DNA of 42,078 nucleotides from JBGOUJ01 sp041477005 (GCA_041477005.1 JBGOUJ010000006.1:1-42078), one strand, 5' to 3'; shown: positions 1 to 8,330, counted from the first letter of the stretch. Made by a program: numbers and translations. Notes: generated by a model not told the origin, from the letters alone.

Positions 1-954
1 CAGCCGCAGCTCTTCGAGGCGGGCTATCCGGACGCAGAGATCCGGCAGTTGACCGGCGGCCCGCCGATCCACGCCTTCTCGCCGGTGATCGCGCCCGATG
101 GCGAGCAGGTCTATTTCGTGCGCGGCGGCGGGATCCAGGCGATCCGGCTGGATCGAGGCGTGCGCCCGGCGCTCCAGGAGACCCCGGTGGTCGAGTTTGA
201 GGGGGCGCAGTTGGGCGAATGCTCGTTAAGCGCAGACGGCCGGTGGATCACCGCCGCCTGCAAGCGCGGCGGGGCGGCGGGAGTAGCCGTGGGCCGCGCG
301 GATGGAAGCGGGTGGCGGGTCATCGAGTTTCCGCGCACGGTCATCCACCCGCAGTTCTCGCCGGTCGAGCCGGAGTGGATCGAGTTTGCCGCCGACCCGG
401 CCCCGCGCATGCACCGCGTCCGCCGCGACGGCACGGGCCTGGAGTGCCTGTACGAGCACACCAACGACGAGTTCGTGGTGCACGAGACGTTTCTCGGCGT
501 GACCGGCGACCTGGTGTTCACCGTCTGGCCACGAGCCGTGAAGCGGATGAGCTGGCAGACGCGGCGCATCGAGACCATCGCCCAATTCAACGCCTGGCAC
601 ATCGCGCCGAACCGCGCCGGAACGGCCATCCTCTGCGACACCAATCACCCCGACATCGGATTGCAGCTCATCAATGCGGCCGCCGGCAGCCGGCGGACGA
701 TCTGCCATCCCCAGAGCTCGAATCAGGGCAGCCAGTGGAAGAAATCCCGCTACGCCCTGGCCGAGGACTGGGCCGCGGCGGCAGCGGCGACCGAAAAGGA
801 GAAGGCCCTCAGTTGGATGGAAATGGCCACCGATTCCGTCTACGGCCCGCAATGGACCCATCCGCACCCGTCCTTCTCGCCGGACGAAAAGCTGGTAGCG
901 TTTGCAAGCGACCGCACGGGCCACACTCAGGTCTACGTGGCAGAACTCGACTGA
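1..954 (+). CDS. Oligogalacturonate lyase-like beta-propeller protein (5' truncated)
   Basis: The reading frame is open to the left edge (it begins with residues QPQLFEAGYP), so the N-terminus lies outside the window and the TTG at 49 is not a real start. About 317 residues remain. Repeated strand motifs such as FSPVIAPDGEQVYFV and HPSFSPDEKLVAFASD mark TolB/WD40-type propeller blades. The His-rich stretch YGPQWTHPHPSF and the SSNQGSQWK segment resemble the oligogalacturonate lyase family (PL22), whose members cleave unsaturated pectin oligomers using a metal held by His residues inside a seven-bladed propeller. Substrate is inferred from family resemblance only. It could also be a non-enzymatic TolB-like propeller. 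The downstream neighbour is convergent, with 68 bases between stop codons. Confidence 0.7.
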   Translation, partial: QPQLFEAGYPDAEIRQLTGGPPIHAFSPVIAPDGEQVYFVRGGGIQAIRLDRGVRPALQETPVVEFEGAQLGECSLSADGRWITAACKRGGAAGVAVGRADGSGWRVIEFPRTVIHPQFSPVEPEWIEFAADPAPRMHRVRRDGTGLECLYEHTNDEFVVHETFLGVTGDLVFTVWPRAVKRMSWQTRRIETIAQFNAWHIAPNRAGTAILCDTNHPDIGLQLINAAAGSRRTICHPQSSNQGSQWKKSRYALAEDWAAAAAATEKEKALSWMEMATDSVYGPQWTHPHPSFSPDEKLVAFASDRTGHTQVYVAELD

Positions 955-1022
955 GCTTCCCGGCGGGCGAAGACGGGTGCGCGACATCAGAGTGAGAGCA
1001 GGAAAGGTTTGGTCGCGCTCCG

Positions 1023-2876
1023 CTACCAGGCATCGGCGTAGCGCATGCCGTAAGGGTCGGCGCCGGCTTCGATTACGCCGGTTTCCAGCAGGCGGATGGC
1101 GGTGGGGGCGGCGCCATTTTGGGATGGCGGACGGCGCTCGACGCGATGGCCGCGGTTGGCGAGCTCGCGATAGACCGCTTCGGGAACCCGGTCGTCGACC
1201 AGCAGGCTGTTGGGGTACATGGGGTGGAAATCGAAGCTGGAGACGAGATGCCGGGTCTGGAAGCGAGCCGCCTCGACGGCGAGCTCGGGGTTCATCCCGA
1301 ACTCGGTGATGTCGAGGAAGATCTGGATGAGGCTCTGGTCCTGGTTGTCGCCGCCGGGGGTGGAGAGGACCAGGTAAGGCTGGCCGCGGCGGGTGACCAG
1401 GGTTGGGGAAAGCGTGATGCGGGGACGCTTGCCCGGCGCGATCTCGTTGGGGTGGCCGGGAAGCACCAGGAAGCTCTGGCCGCGCTGGGTCAGCAGAACC
1501 CCGGTGTCGCCTGCTATGACCGAGGGCAGCCATCCGCCGGAAGGGGTGGATGAGAACAGGACGCCGTCCTTATCTATGGCGTTGACGCAGGTGGTGTCGT
1601 GGGCGGCCAGGGAGTCGGCGATCTTGATGTTCTCGCCGGCGTAAGAGGAGGGATGCATCGGGCGGCGGAGGGCGATCTCGCCGGGGCGGAACTCGGCGGA
1701 AGACACGTTGGGGTCGATCAGCTTGGCCCGCTGGGCGGCGTAATCCTTGCTGAGCAGCTCCACGGGCGGGGCCACAAACTTGGGGTCGCCGTAATAGCTG
1801 TCGCGGTCGGCGTAGGCGAGCTTCAGCGCTTCGACCAGGGTGTGGAGGTAGTCGGCCGAGTTGTAGCGCATGGCGCCCATGTCGAACTTCTCCAGCAGGT
1901 TCAGGGTCTGGAGAAAGACGGCGCCTTGGGTCCAGAAGCCGTTCTTGTAAACTTCATATCCCTTATAGGTAGTGTGGAGGGGCTGCTCGGGCTCGAGGCG
2001 GAAGGCCGCCATGTCTTCGTAGCGCAGCAGACCGCCGTTGTCTTTCATGAAGGCGTCGATCTTGCGAGCCACCTCGCCGCGGTAGAAGTAATCGCGGACG
2101 GCCTCGATGCCGGCGGTGCGGTCGCCCTTCTTGGCGAGGGCGGCCTTCTCGGCGGCGACCATCGCGCGGATGGTGCGGGCCAGGTCGGGCTGGCGGAAGA
2201 TTTCGCCGGGACGCGGCGGCTGGCCATGGGGTAGGAAGACGTGCTGCGAGGTCGGCCACTTCTGGAAGAAGCGGACGTTGCGGGCGATCGAGCCGCTGCG
2301 CATTTCATCGATGGGGAAGCCGTCGGCCATATCGAGGGCCGGCTGCACGGCCTCGGCGAAGCTCTTGGTGCCGAAGCGCTCGAGGGCAACCAGGCAGGAA
2401 TCGACCGTGCCGGGCACCAGGGCGGGCAGCAGGCCGGAGGAGGGGATCGGGCCTTCGCGCTCTTCCATGCCGCGCAGGTTGAACTGCTCCTCGGGCGCCG
2501 GTTTGCGGTGGCGGAAGAGATCGGAGGTGGCCAGCTTGGGCGCTGTGCCGACTCCGGCAATGGAGAAGACCTGGCCCTCGCGGGTGCGGATCAGGATCGG
2601 CGCCTCGCCGCCCCACCCGAGATGGGAAAACTCGATCGTGGTGGCGACGAATATGGCGGCCACGCCCGCGTCGACCGCGTTGCCCCCGGAGTGAAACAGG
2701 CGCATGCCTGCTTCGCTGCCGAGGTGGGTTCCGGCGGCGACGGCGCCGCGGCGGCCGCGCACCACCGGACGCAGCGGCCGCGCCGGCTCCATCGTGCGCT
2801 GGGAAGGCGCGGGCACTACCACCAGCAGCACGGAAATAGCAATTAGAAGGATCGCGCAGACTCGAAAAGGTCGCAT
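1023..2876 (-). CDS. ggt: Gamma-glutamyltransferase, secreted
   Basis: 617 residues, close to the usual length for the Ntn-hydrolase gamma-glutamyltransferase family, which transfers or hydrolyses the gamma-glutamyl group of glutathione and related compounds. Residues 1-25 form a signal peptide (hydrophobic ILLIAISVLLVVV). The large-subunit motif SGGNAVDAGVAA is at about 63-74. The autoprocessing and catalytic threonine is most likely T428 in HDTTCVNAIDKDG; the family usually has His where C430 sits. PRITLSPTLV and LSTPGGDNQDQ are the small-subunit substrate-site motifs. The ATG at 2876 has GGGAG upstream at good spacing. Acidobacterial paralogs differ from the E. coli enzyme around the lid loop, so the true acceptor is uncertain. 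Confidence 0.88.
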   Translation of the reverse strand: MRPFRVCAILLIAISVLLVVVPAPSQRTMEPARPLRPVVRGRRGAVAAGTHLGSEAGMRLFHSGGNAVDAGVAAIFVATTIEFSHLGWGGEAPILIRTREGQVFSIAGVGTAPKLATSDLFRHRKPAPEEQFNLRGMEEREGPIPSSGLLPALVPGTVDSCLVALERFGTKSFAEAVQPALDMADGFPIDEMRSGSIARNVRFFQKWPTSQHVFLPHGQPPRPGEIFRQPDLARTIRAMVAAEKAALAKKGDRTAGIEAVRDYFYRGEVARKIDAFMKDNGGLLRYEDMAAFRLEPEQPLHTTYKGYEVYKNGFWTQGAVFLQTLNLLEKFDMGAMRYNSADYLHTLVEALKLAYADRDSYYGDPKFVAPPVELLSKDYAAQRAKLIDPNVSSAEFRPGEIALRRPMHPSSYAGENIKIADSLAAHDTTCVNAIDKDGVLFSSTPSGGWLPSVIAGDTGVLLTQRGQSFLVLPGHPNEIAPGKRPRITLSPTLVTRRGQPYLVLSTPGGDNQDQSLIQIFLDITEFGMNPELAVEAARFQTRHLVSSFDFHPMYPNSLLVDDRVPEAVYRELANRGHRVERRPPSQNGAAPTAIRLLETGVIEAGADPYGMRYADAW

Positions 2877-2984
2877 CAGGAGCTCCCGCCTGGATTATAG
2901 CAGGCAACTCCCGCAGTCCGTCCGTAAGCGGCGACGTCACGTGCGGGGCGTAATCCGTCGGCAAGGGAAAGGCCAGGCAAGAAG

Positions 2985-3140
2985 CAAGGCAAAAGGCAAA
3001 GTGCAAAAGGCAAAAGGCAAAAGTGACGGATGCGCCGCTTCGCGGCGTGGCACTCTGCCCGCCCCTCGGGGCCGGGCACTAGAAGGATGTTCCCTCCTTG
3101 ATTCTTGCCTTTTGCCTTTTGCACTTTGCCTTTTGCCTTG
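2985..3140. repeat. Perfect 36-bp inverted repeat built of GGCAAAA heptamers
   Basis: The left arm 2985-3020 and right arm 3105-3140 are exact reverse complements over 36 bases. Each arm is itself a tandem array of about five heptamers of the form GGCAAAA with one GTGCAAAA variant. The 84-base spacer contains two smaller GC-rich hairpins (around CGCCGCTTCGCGGCG and GCCCCTCGGGGC). The element fills the gap between the minus-strand genes phnZ-like and ggt and would fold into a very long hairpin in RNA or single-stranded DNA. Nothing in it looks coding. Confidence 0.9.
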
Positions 3141-3172
3141 GTTCTTCCCGCGAAGGAAACCAAGACCCGCCA

Positions 3173-3835
3173 TCAGGCAGCGGGGTCGTTCTGCTTCCCG
3201 CCGGGCCCAGAGGCCTCCCCTCTTCCCTTGCCGGCCTGCAGTTGGGAACCGGGGTCGCCGACCGCCGGGCTGCCGGCATTTCTCGCGGCATGATCTCTGG
3301 CTGCGGCTTCCAACATCGCGCGATAGTGTTCCAGGCCGGGGACTTGGAGACCTGGCGTTTTTGCCATCTCGTCCCAGCGCCGTAACCGGACCGCCTGCCG
3401 GTGCCAGGAATTTTCCTCGAACCGCCTGGCCTGCTCGTCATCGAACGGCCCGCCCTGCAGCGCCAGACTCTGCACCGACGCCGGCGACAACCGCGCCAGG
3501 TATTCCGGATCGGTGTGACACAGGTAACGCTTCGCTGCGACATGAAGCCGGGCCGGCTCCGTGATCTCCGGCCCCAACCGCTTCGACAGCCAGGCGTGGC
3601 CGGCCGCTTCGTGGTGGGCGTCGACTCCACGATCGGCGATGTCCTCGGGCAACCCGTGCAACAGGTGCCCCACGTCGTGCAGCAGCGCCGCCAGGACGAG
3701 CGAATCGGCAGCGCCTTCCTGCGCGGCGAAATACGCAGCCTGCAGCGCGTGCTCGGTCTGCGATACGGGCTCTCCGAAATAGGCGGCGTCTCCTCCGCTC
3801 CGGAACAGGTCGAAGATCTGGTCGGCGATGTTCAT
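3173..3835 (-). CDS. PhnZ-like HD-domain oxygenase (phosphonate degradation family)
   Basis: 220 residues. The ATG at 3835 is chosen because AGGAGA lies about 8 bases upstream; the longer open frame to 4042 runs through hairpins and looks non-coding. Metal-site motifs of the HD superfamily are clear: HALQAA, LLHDVGHLL and a second HH in DAHHEAAGH. The segments LHVAAKRYLCHTDPEY, LALQGGPFDDEQ and AVRLRRWDEMAK match the phosphonate-degradation-associated HD family. PhnZ, the characterised member, uses a mixed-valent di-iron centre to oxidise 2-amino-1-hydroxyethylphosphonate to glycine and phosphate. No PhnY hydroxylase is in the window, so the substrate is inferred. The last 40 residues are Gly/Ala-rich and may be a non-conserved tail. 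An OPA-type transporter lies upstream on the same strand. Confidence 0.78.
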   Translation of the reverse strand: MNIADQIFDLFRSGGDAAYFGEPVSQTEHALQAAYFAAQEGAADSLVLAALLHDVGHLLHGLPEDIADRGVDAHHEAAGHAWLSKRLGPEITEPARLHVAAKRYLCHTDPEYLARLSPASVQSLALQGGPFDDEQARRFEENSWHRQAVRLRRWDEMAKTPGLQVPGLEHYRAMLEAAARDHAARNAGSPAVGDPGSQLQAGKGRGEASGPGGKQNDPAA

Positions 3836-3857
3836 TGTGGCGTCTCCTGAAACGTCC

Positions 3858-3897
3858 GGTCCAGGACGCAAGAGTGCTGCGCGGCGCGTCCTGGACC
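3858..3897 (-). promoter_or_regulatory. 12-bp perfect stem-loop in the leader of the PhnZ-like gene
   Basis: GGTCCAGGACGC (3858-3869) and GCGTCCTGGACC (3886-3897) pair perfectly around a 16-base loop. The hairpin sits 22 bases before the ATG of the PhnZ-like gene, just upstream of its ribosome-binding site. There is no T-run, so it is not an obvious terminator. A leader control element, an operator or a decayed repeat are all possible; the sequence does not decide. Confidence 0.45.
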
Positions 3898-3992
3898 AGA
3901 TAGCGATGGTGCCTGGACGGCGCCGGGTCGCCCTCTTGCAGTTTAACCCGCTACCGGAATCTGCTGCGCTCTCCCGCGTAATAGCTTGCAAG

Positions 3993-4054
3993 GACCGCTG
4001 CCTCACGGTCGCGGCTGGGAACCGTTGCTGAGCCGCGACCATCAGGGAGCGGTC
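3993..4054. repeat. REP-like palindrome, copy A
   Basis: The 24-base arms 3993-4016 and 4031-4054 pair with three mismatches around a 14-base loop. The core AGCCGCGACC...GGGAGCGG is shared with the elements at 5658-5708, 23969-24020 and 30533-30593. It lies in the 280-base gap between the PhnZ-like gene and the MFS transporter. Confidence 0.75.
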
Positions 4055-4115
4055 GTCGAAGTTTCGGCTGGACGCCCCAATGGGATCAGGCGGTGCGGTT
4101 CGGACGGAAATGTAG

Positions 4116-5438
4116 TCATCCTCGCGCTCCAGCGCCGGCGGCTTCAGCCGTCCGAGCGCGCGCTTGATCGGCCCAGTAAACGGCGGCGGCGATGCCCAGC
4201 GTCCAGGCCACGGCGGCCATCACGAAAAACGCTCCTTGCCAGCCGTAGGCGACCGAGATTCGCGCCATGTTTTCGCCGGCCAGCACGCCGCCCAGATAGC
4301 CGACACCGTCAATGAAGCCGGAAGCGGTGGCGCTGCCCTGCTTGCCGCCAAAATCGAGCGAGATGGCCCCTGCCAGATACGAGTACGGGCCGATCAGCAG
4401 GAAAGCCACCAGCGCGACCAGCCACACCGGCCACTGTTTGGAAGCGTGAAAGTCGGCGTTCCCGAGGAAGACAAGCACAATGCCCGCCAGCACCAGGCCG
4501 CAGAATATGATGGCCGCCCGGCCGCCGCGGCCCACCCGGTCGCTCAGGAAGCCGGAAAGCAGTACGGAGATGCCTCCAAAGAGCGGAAACAGACTGCTCT
4601 TCCGCGCTGCCTCGGCCCCGCTGAGACCGATGACTTGGGTGAAATACGTCGGCGTCCACAAGTTGAACGTCTCGCGCAACAGGGTGAACCCCAGGGAGAG
4701 CAGGCACACCAGCCAGAAGATTCTGCTGCGTAGGAAGGGTGCCAGGAGATCCCGGAGGCTGGCGGGCGCCGTCTTGTTGCCCTGCTCGCCGAATAGGTTG
4801 AGAGGATTCGATGGGGGTTCCGGCTGGCCGATCTCGACCGGCGATTCCTTCAGCAGCGCGAAGTTGAGAGCTAGCAGGGCCAGCATGACGCCGGCCGCCG
4901 CCAGGAAAATGCCGCGCCAGCCCAGGCCCTGATCGATCAGGAAGGCCATGAACTGGCGCGCGGCGGCGTCGCCGAACAGAAAGCTCAGGCTGACCAGCCC
5001 CATCACCGTGCCATAGGACTCGAAGGAGAACCACTTCGAGCTGATCTTGACCACACCGGCCCAGCCCAAGGACTGTACGAGCCGGTTGCCGATCCAGGCC
5101 AAGGTGAACAGCGGCACGCCTCCCCCCAGAGCAAAGAGCACCGTGAAGATCACGGAGCCGGCCATGCCGGCCAGGAAATTTCGCCGGCCGCCCTGGAAGT
5201 CGGCGATGGCGCCGCTCGGAAACTTGCCGATGGCGTAGGCCAGGACTCCCAGAGACGCGATCCAGCCGAAACGGATCTTTACGACGTCGGCGCCCACGCC
5301 CCGCGCCGCCATCTCATTGATGATCAGCGGCAGCGCCACGGAAAGATCCGAGCGGCACAGGTAATAGCCCGCGTAGCCGAGGATCAGCAGCCCGATCGTC
5401 GTCCCCTGCCAGAACACCGGTGTCTTTTGATTTTTCAC
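4116..5438 (-). CDS. MFS transporter, organophosphate:phosphate antiporter (GlpT/UhpT-like) type
   Basis: 440 residues beginning at GTG 5438. About 12 transmembrane segments in two halves are separated by a hydrophilic loop near residues 200-230. The N-terminal GYAGYYLCRSDLSVALP, the cytoplasmic loop signature GRRNFLAG and the FGGKQGSATASGFIDGVGYLG segment in helix 10/11 are typical of the OPA branch of the major facilitator superfamily, which imports phosphorylated sugars, glycerol-3-phosphate or phosphonates against phosphate. The 280-base gap before the PhnZ-like gene on the same strand suggests possible shared use, for example uptake of a phosphonate or organophosphate; that is inference. 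A sugar-acid transporter of the related ACS family is the main alternative. Confidence 0.8.
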   Translation of the reverse strand: MKNQKTPVFWQGTTIGLLILGYAGYYLCRSDLSVALPLIINEMAARGVGADVVKIRFGWIASLGVLAYAIGKFPSGAIADFQGGRRNFLAGMAGSVIFTVLFALGGGVPLFTLAWIGNRLVQSLGWAGVVKISSKWFSFESYGTVMGLVSLSFLFGDAAARQFMAFLIDQGLGWRGIFLAAAGVMLALLALNFALLKESPVEIGQPEPPSNPLNLFGEQGNKTAPASLRDLLAPFLRSRIFWLVCLLSLGFTLLRETFNLWTPTYFTQVIGLSGAEAARKSSLFPLFGGISVLLSGFLSDRVGRGGRAAIIFCGLVLAGIVLVFLGNADFHASKQWPVWLVALVAFLLIGPYSYLAGAISLDFGGKQGSATASGFIDGVGYLGGVLAGENMARISVAYGWQGAFFVMAAVAWTLGIAAAVYWADQARARTAEAAGAGARG

Positions 5439-5487
5439 CGTCGATCGCCGCCGCTCAAGCCGATTATTTTGCCACGCCGCGCCGGTC

Positions 5488-5640
5488 TCAGATCTCCATT
5501 TCCCGAATCGTCAGCGAGAGGTTGCGCCAGCCGCCGGGTTGAACGGCCTTTCTGGGTGGGAGGCATACAAGGTTACGCGGCGGCAGTTGCGCGAAAATGA
5601 CGGCGCAATGAATATCGGGATAAAAGCGGAGACAGGAGTG
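5488..5640 (-). pseudogene. Possible C-terminal remnant of an unidentified gene upstream of the MFS transporter
   Basis: Reading the minus strand to the TGA at 5488-5490 gives a protein-like tail containing AVQPGGWRNLSLTIREMEI, in the same orientation as the MFS gene and 49 bases before its start. Upstream the frame stays open for only about 50 codons, to a TAA near 5640, and shows no credible start. REP copy B sits immediately beyond. This looks like the stump of a gene cut off at a repeat, but the family was not recognised and the call rests only on the natural look of the peptide. Confidence 0.3.
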
Positions 5641-5657
5641 TTAGCGGCGTGATTTTC

Positions 5658-5708
5658 CGGAGCGGTTTCCGGGTAACGGGAAACCGCCCCCTTACGGCAA
5701 CCGCTCCG
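5658..5708. repeat. REP-like palindrome, copy B
   Basis: Outer arms CGGAGCGGTT (5658-5667) and AACCGCTCCG (5699-5708) enclose an inner hairpin of 9-bp arms (5662-5670 with 5679-5687) around GGGTAACG. The reverse strand carries CCGTAAGGGGGCGGTTTCC, the same core as copies C and D. A degenerate half copy (CCACGACCGTTGGGAGCG) lies at about 5790-5808, just before the ribosome-binding site of the next gene. Confidence 0.7.
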
Positions 5709-5749
5709 AATCCGCGCGTACGGTCCACGCCGAGAGAACCTGAAAATGC

Positions 5750-5758
5750 TGGTATAAT
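5750..5758 (+). promoter_or_regulatory. Extended -10 promoter candidate for the SelA-fold gene
   Basis: TGGTATAAT at 5750-5758 is a perfect -10 hexamer with the TGN extension. No good -35 hexamer is seen 17 bases upstream, which is compatible with an extended -10 promoter. It lies about 72 bases before the ATG at 5831. Confidence 0.5.
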
Positions 5759-5830
5759 CCGACGGAGAACTCTACGTGGCGCTTTTCGGGCCACGACCGT
5801 TGGGAGCGTGCCGACAAGCGAGGAGACATC

Positions 5831-7138
5831 ATGAGAGACAAGAAATCCGCGTGGAGCCGGAGGGTGTTTTTGCAGGGCGCGGGGATCAGCCCGCTGCTCG
5901 GGGGGGTGGCGAGCGCGGCGCCGAAGGCCGCCACGCGAGCCGCGGCCAAGACCAACCCGGCGGGGGAAAGCATCTATGCCGAGCTGGGGGTGCGGACGCT
6001 GATCAACGGGCGGGGCGTGGCCACGTTTTATTCGAGCACGCTCATGCCGCCGGAAGTGCACCGGGCGATGGAGCGGGCGTCGGAGCACTTCGCGGAGATC
6101 GTGGAGCTGCAAAAGGCGGTGGGACAGCGGCTGGCGCGCTTCGCCGGCGTGGAGGCGGCCATGGTGTGCAGCGGATCGGCGGCCTGCATTGCCCAAGCGA
6201 CGGCGGGTTGCCTGGCCGGGACGGATCCGGAGAAGATCGCCCGGCTGCCGGAGACCACGGGCATGAAGAACGAGGTCATCCTCACCCACCGCAACGTTTG
6301 GGATCGCAGCATTGCGCTCACCGGGGCAAAGCTGGTGGTGGTCAACAGCCTCGCCGAGCTGGAGGCGGCCATCAACGAGAAGACGGCGATGATGGAATAC
6401 GAATACGGCGACATGGGGCCGGTGAAGCTCGAAGACGCCATCGCCCTTTGCAAGCGCCGGGGTGTGCCGTTCATGCTCGATGGAGCGCCGATGTGCCCGC
6501 CGTTCGAGCGGCTGAAGCTTCTGGCGAGCCTCGGTCCGGACCTGTTCTGCGTGAGCGGGGGCAAGGGGCTTTTCGGCCCGCAGTGCAGCGGCCTTTTGTT
6601 CGGGCGCAAGCACCTGATCGAGGCGGCATTGCGTAACGGCTCGCCCTATGAAGGCTCCATCTGCCGGCCCATGAAGGTCGGCAAGGAGGAGATCATCGGG
6701 GCGCTGGCGGCGGTCGAGTGGTCGTCGAAGCGCGATTACCAGGCCGATTGCCGCGTTTGGGAAGCCCGGATGCAGACGATCGTCAAGACGCTCTCGGCGA
6801 TCCCCGGCGTCGAGGCGGAGATCTACTACCGCAAGATCGGCAACGAGGTGCCCCACACCGCGGTGCGCTGGGACGAGAAGGCGCTGGGGCTGACCAGGCA
6901 GGATGTCGTGGAGGCCCTGCGGCGCGGCGAGCCGCAGATCGAGGTGGTCGGCGGACAGGCGCGGGAGATGGTCGAGAAAGAGGCTCCGCCGCCGCTCAAG
7001 GAGCAACCGCGGTCGAGCGAGCCGGCGCGGCTGATCTCGATCGTCTCGAACACGCTAAAGCCGGGAGAGGAAAAGATCATCGCTCAACGGCTCAAAGAGA
7101 TCCTCCTGCCGGCCGCCCAACGGGCTCGCCGGGCATGA
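5831..7138 (+). CDS. Tat-exported SelA-fold PLP-dependent enzyme (aminotransferase class V-like)
   Basis: 435 residues, ATG 5831 preceded by GAGGAGA. The N-terminus WSRRVFLQGAG is a twin-arginine signal, so the protein is probably exported folded with its cofactor. The body has the fold of SelA-related PLP enzymes: FAGVEAAMVCSGSAACI (phosphate-binding loop), FMLDGAPMCPP (Asp contacting the pyridine ring) and LFCVSGGKGLFGP, with K245 as the likely Schiff-base lysine. Relatives include L-seryl-tRNA(Sec) selenium transferase and the D-glucosaminate-6-phosphate ammonia lyase group. The export signal argues against a tRNA substrate; a periplasmic amino-sugar or amino-acid lyase is more plausible. 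The stop overlaps the ATG of the next gene (ATGA), implying translational coupling. Confidence 0.82.
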   Translation: MRDKKSAWSRRVFLQGAGISPLLGGVASAAPKAATRAAAKTNPAGESIYAELGVRTLINGRGVATFYSSTLMPPEVHRAMERASEHFAEIVELQKAVGQRLARFAGVEAAMVCSGSAACIAQATAGCLAGTDPEKIARLPETTGMKNEVILTHRNVWDRSIALTGAKLVVVNSLAELEAAINEKTAMMEYEYGDMGPVKLEDAIALCKRRGVPFMLDGAPMCPPFERLKLLASLGPDLFCVSGGKGLFGPQCSGLLFGRKHLIEAALRNGSPYEGSICRPMKVGKEEIIGALAAVEWSSKRDYQADCRVWEARMQTIVKTLSAIPGVEAEIYYRKIGNEVPHTAVRWDEKALGLTRQDVVEALRRGEPQIEVVGGQAREMVEKEAPPPLKEQPRSSEPARLISIVSNTLKPGEEKIIAQRLKEILLPAAQRARRA

Positions 7139-8286
7139 AGGCCGCGGCGGCGCTGCTGATGACGGCGGTGGCGGCTGCGCAACTGCGCCCGGGAGAGCCG
7201 GCGTCGGCGGGGATGTCGGCGGCGCGGCTGGAACAGGCCGCCGGGATTCTGGCGCGCGAGGTCCAGGAGCAGCGGGTTCTGGCGGCTTCCCTAATCGTCG
7301 CCCGGCGAGGAACGATTGTGTTGCATAAAGGCTTCGGACGGCGCAGCCAGGAGTCGAACTCGCCTGCGGTCACGCCCGACACGATCTTCCTGCTCGCCTC
7401 CATCAGCAAGCCGGTCACCGCTTGCGCCCTGATGCTGCTGGTCGAGCGCGGGCTGGTTTCGCTCGACGATCCGGTTTCCCGCTACCTTCCCGAATTCAAA
7501 GGCGAGGACCGGGCCGGCGTCCGGGTGCGCGATCTGCTGAGCCACACTTCGGGCCTGCCGGATATGCTGCCGGAGAACACCGCGCTGCGCCGGGAGCACG
7601 CGCCGCTCTCCGAGTTCGTGAAGCGCACTTTCACCACGCCACTGCTGTACGCGCCGCGCACCGGCTTCCGCTACCAGAGCATGGGGGTGCTTTTGGCGGG
7701 CGAAATCGTAGAGCGGGTGAGCGGCACGCGGCTGCGGGACTTCGAGAAACGCGAGATCTTCGATCCGCTGGGGATGAAGAACAGCGCGCTGGGGATGGGC
7801 GGCAGAAAGATCTCCGACACCGCCTGGTGCCAGGAATCGCCCCGGGCCAATTCGGAAGACCTCCAAAGCTTTGGAGCGAACAGCCCCTACTGGCGTGACA
7901 TGGGGCATCCCTGGGGCGGCATGCACTCGACCACCCTCGATCTGGCCATCCTGCTCCAGGCATTTCTGAACGGGGGCGCTTACGCCGGCACGCGGGTGTT
8001 CAGCCCGGCCACGGTGGCCGCCATGACCCGCGACCAGAACGCCGCGCTGCACGCGCCGTGGGGCCTCGGCTGGGGCCTGGCGGGCTCGTCGGTGTGGGCG
8101 TATTTCGGAGAGCTGGTCTCGCCGCGCACGTTCGGCCATTGCGGCGCCACCGGAACCGTGGCCTGGGCCGACCCGGAGCGTAAGTTGCTGTGCGTGATTC
8201 TGACCACGCGGCCGCTCTCGGACGACAACGGGCGGCTGTTGAAGGTTGTATCGAACGCGGTCAGCGCAGCGGTGGAGAAGCAGTAG
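7135..8286 (+). CDS. Serine hydrolase, beta-lactamase/S12 peptidase family, secreted
   Basis: 383 residues from the ATG at 7135 that overlaps the previous stop. Residues 1-16 form a short signal peptide. The catalytic tetrad S-x-x-K is SISK at residues 89-92. HTSGLPD follows at the usual distance, then YQSM as the probable Tyr motif of class C beta-lactamase-like esterases, and HCGATG near the C-terminus in place of the KTG box. Family members are D,D-peptidases, esterases or beta-lactamases; substrate cannot be read from the sequence. Coupling to the upstream SelA-fold enzyme suggests a joint periplasmic pathway, possibly on amino-acid or amino-sugar derivatives. Confidence 0.87.
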   Translation: MKAAAALLMTAVAAAQLRPGEPASAGMSAARLEQAAGILAREVQEQRVLAASLIVARRGTIVLHKGFGRRSQESNSPAVTPDTIFLLASISKPVTACALMLLVERGLVSLDDPVSRYLPEFKGEDRAGVRVRDLLSHTSGLPDMLPENTALRREHAPLSEFVKRTFTTPLLYAPRTGFRYQSMGVLLAGEIVERVSGTRLRDFEKREIFDPLGMKNSALGMGGRKISDTAWCQESPRANSEDLQSFGANSPYWRDMGHPWGGMHSTTLDLAILLQAFLNGGAYAGTRVFSPATVAAMTRDQNAALHAPWGLGWGLAGSSVWAYFGELVSPRTFGHCGATGTVAWADPERKLLCVILTTRPLSDDNGRLLKVVSNAVSAAVEKQ

Positions 8287-8330
8287 CAAAAGGCCCGCGG
8301 CACACTCCCAAGAATGCGACCCTGGAAAGC

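Noticed and set aside
226..1533. Long antisense and alternate-frame ORFs throughout the window (for example 226-1533 minus, 5573-7006 minus, 32042-33409 plus)
   Set aside because: They lie opposite clearly conserved genes and have the Arg/Gly/Pro/His-rich composition of GC-driven shadow frames.
3835..4042. N-terminal extension of the PhnZ-like frame up to 4042
   Set aside because: It crosses the 12-bp hairpin and REP copy A, is Arg-rich, and a good Shine-Dalgarno supports the ATG at 3835.
5831..7138. True SelA supporting the selenoprotein hypothesis
   Set aside because: The protein has a Tat signal and a divergent sequence; it belongs to the broad SelA fold but cannot be taken as selenocysteine machinery.
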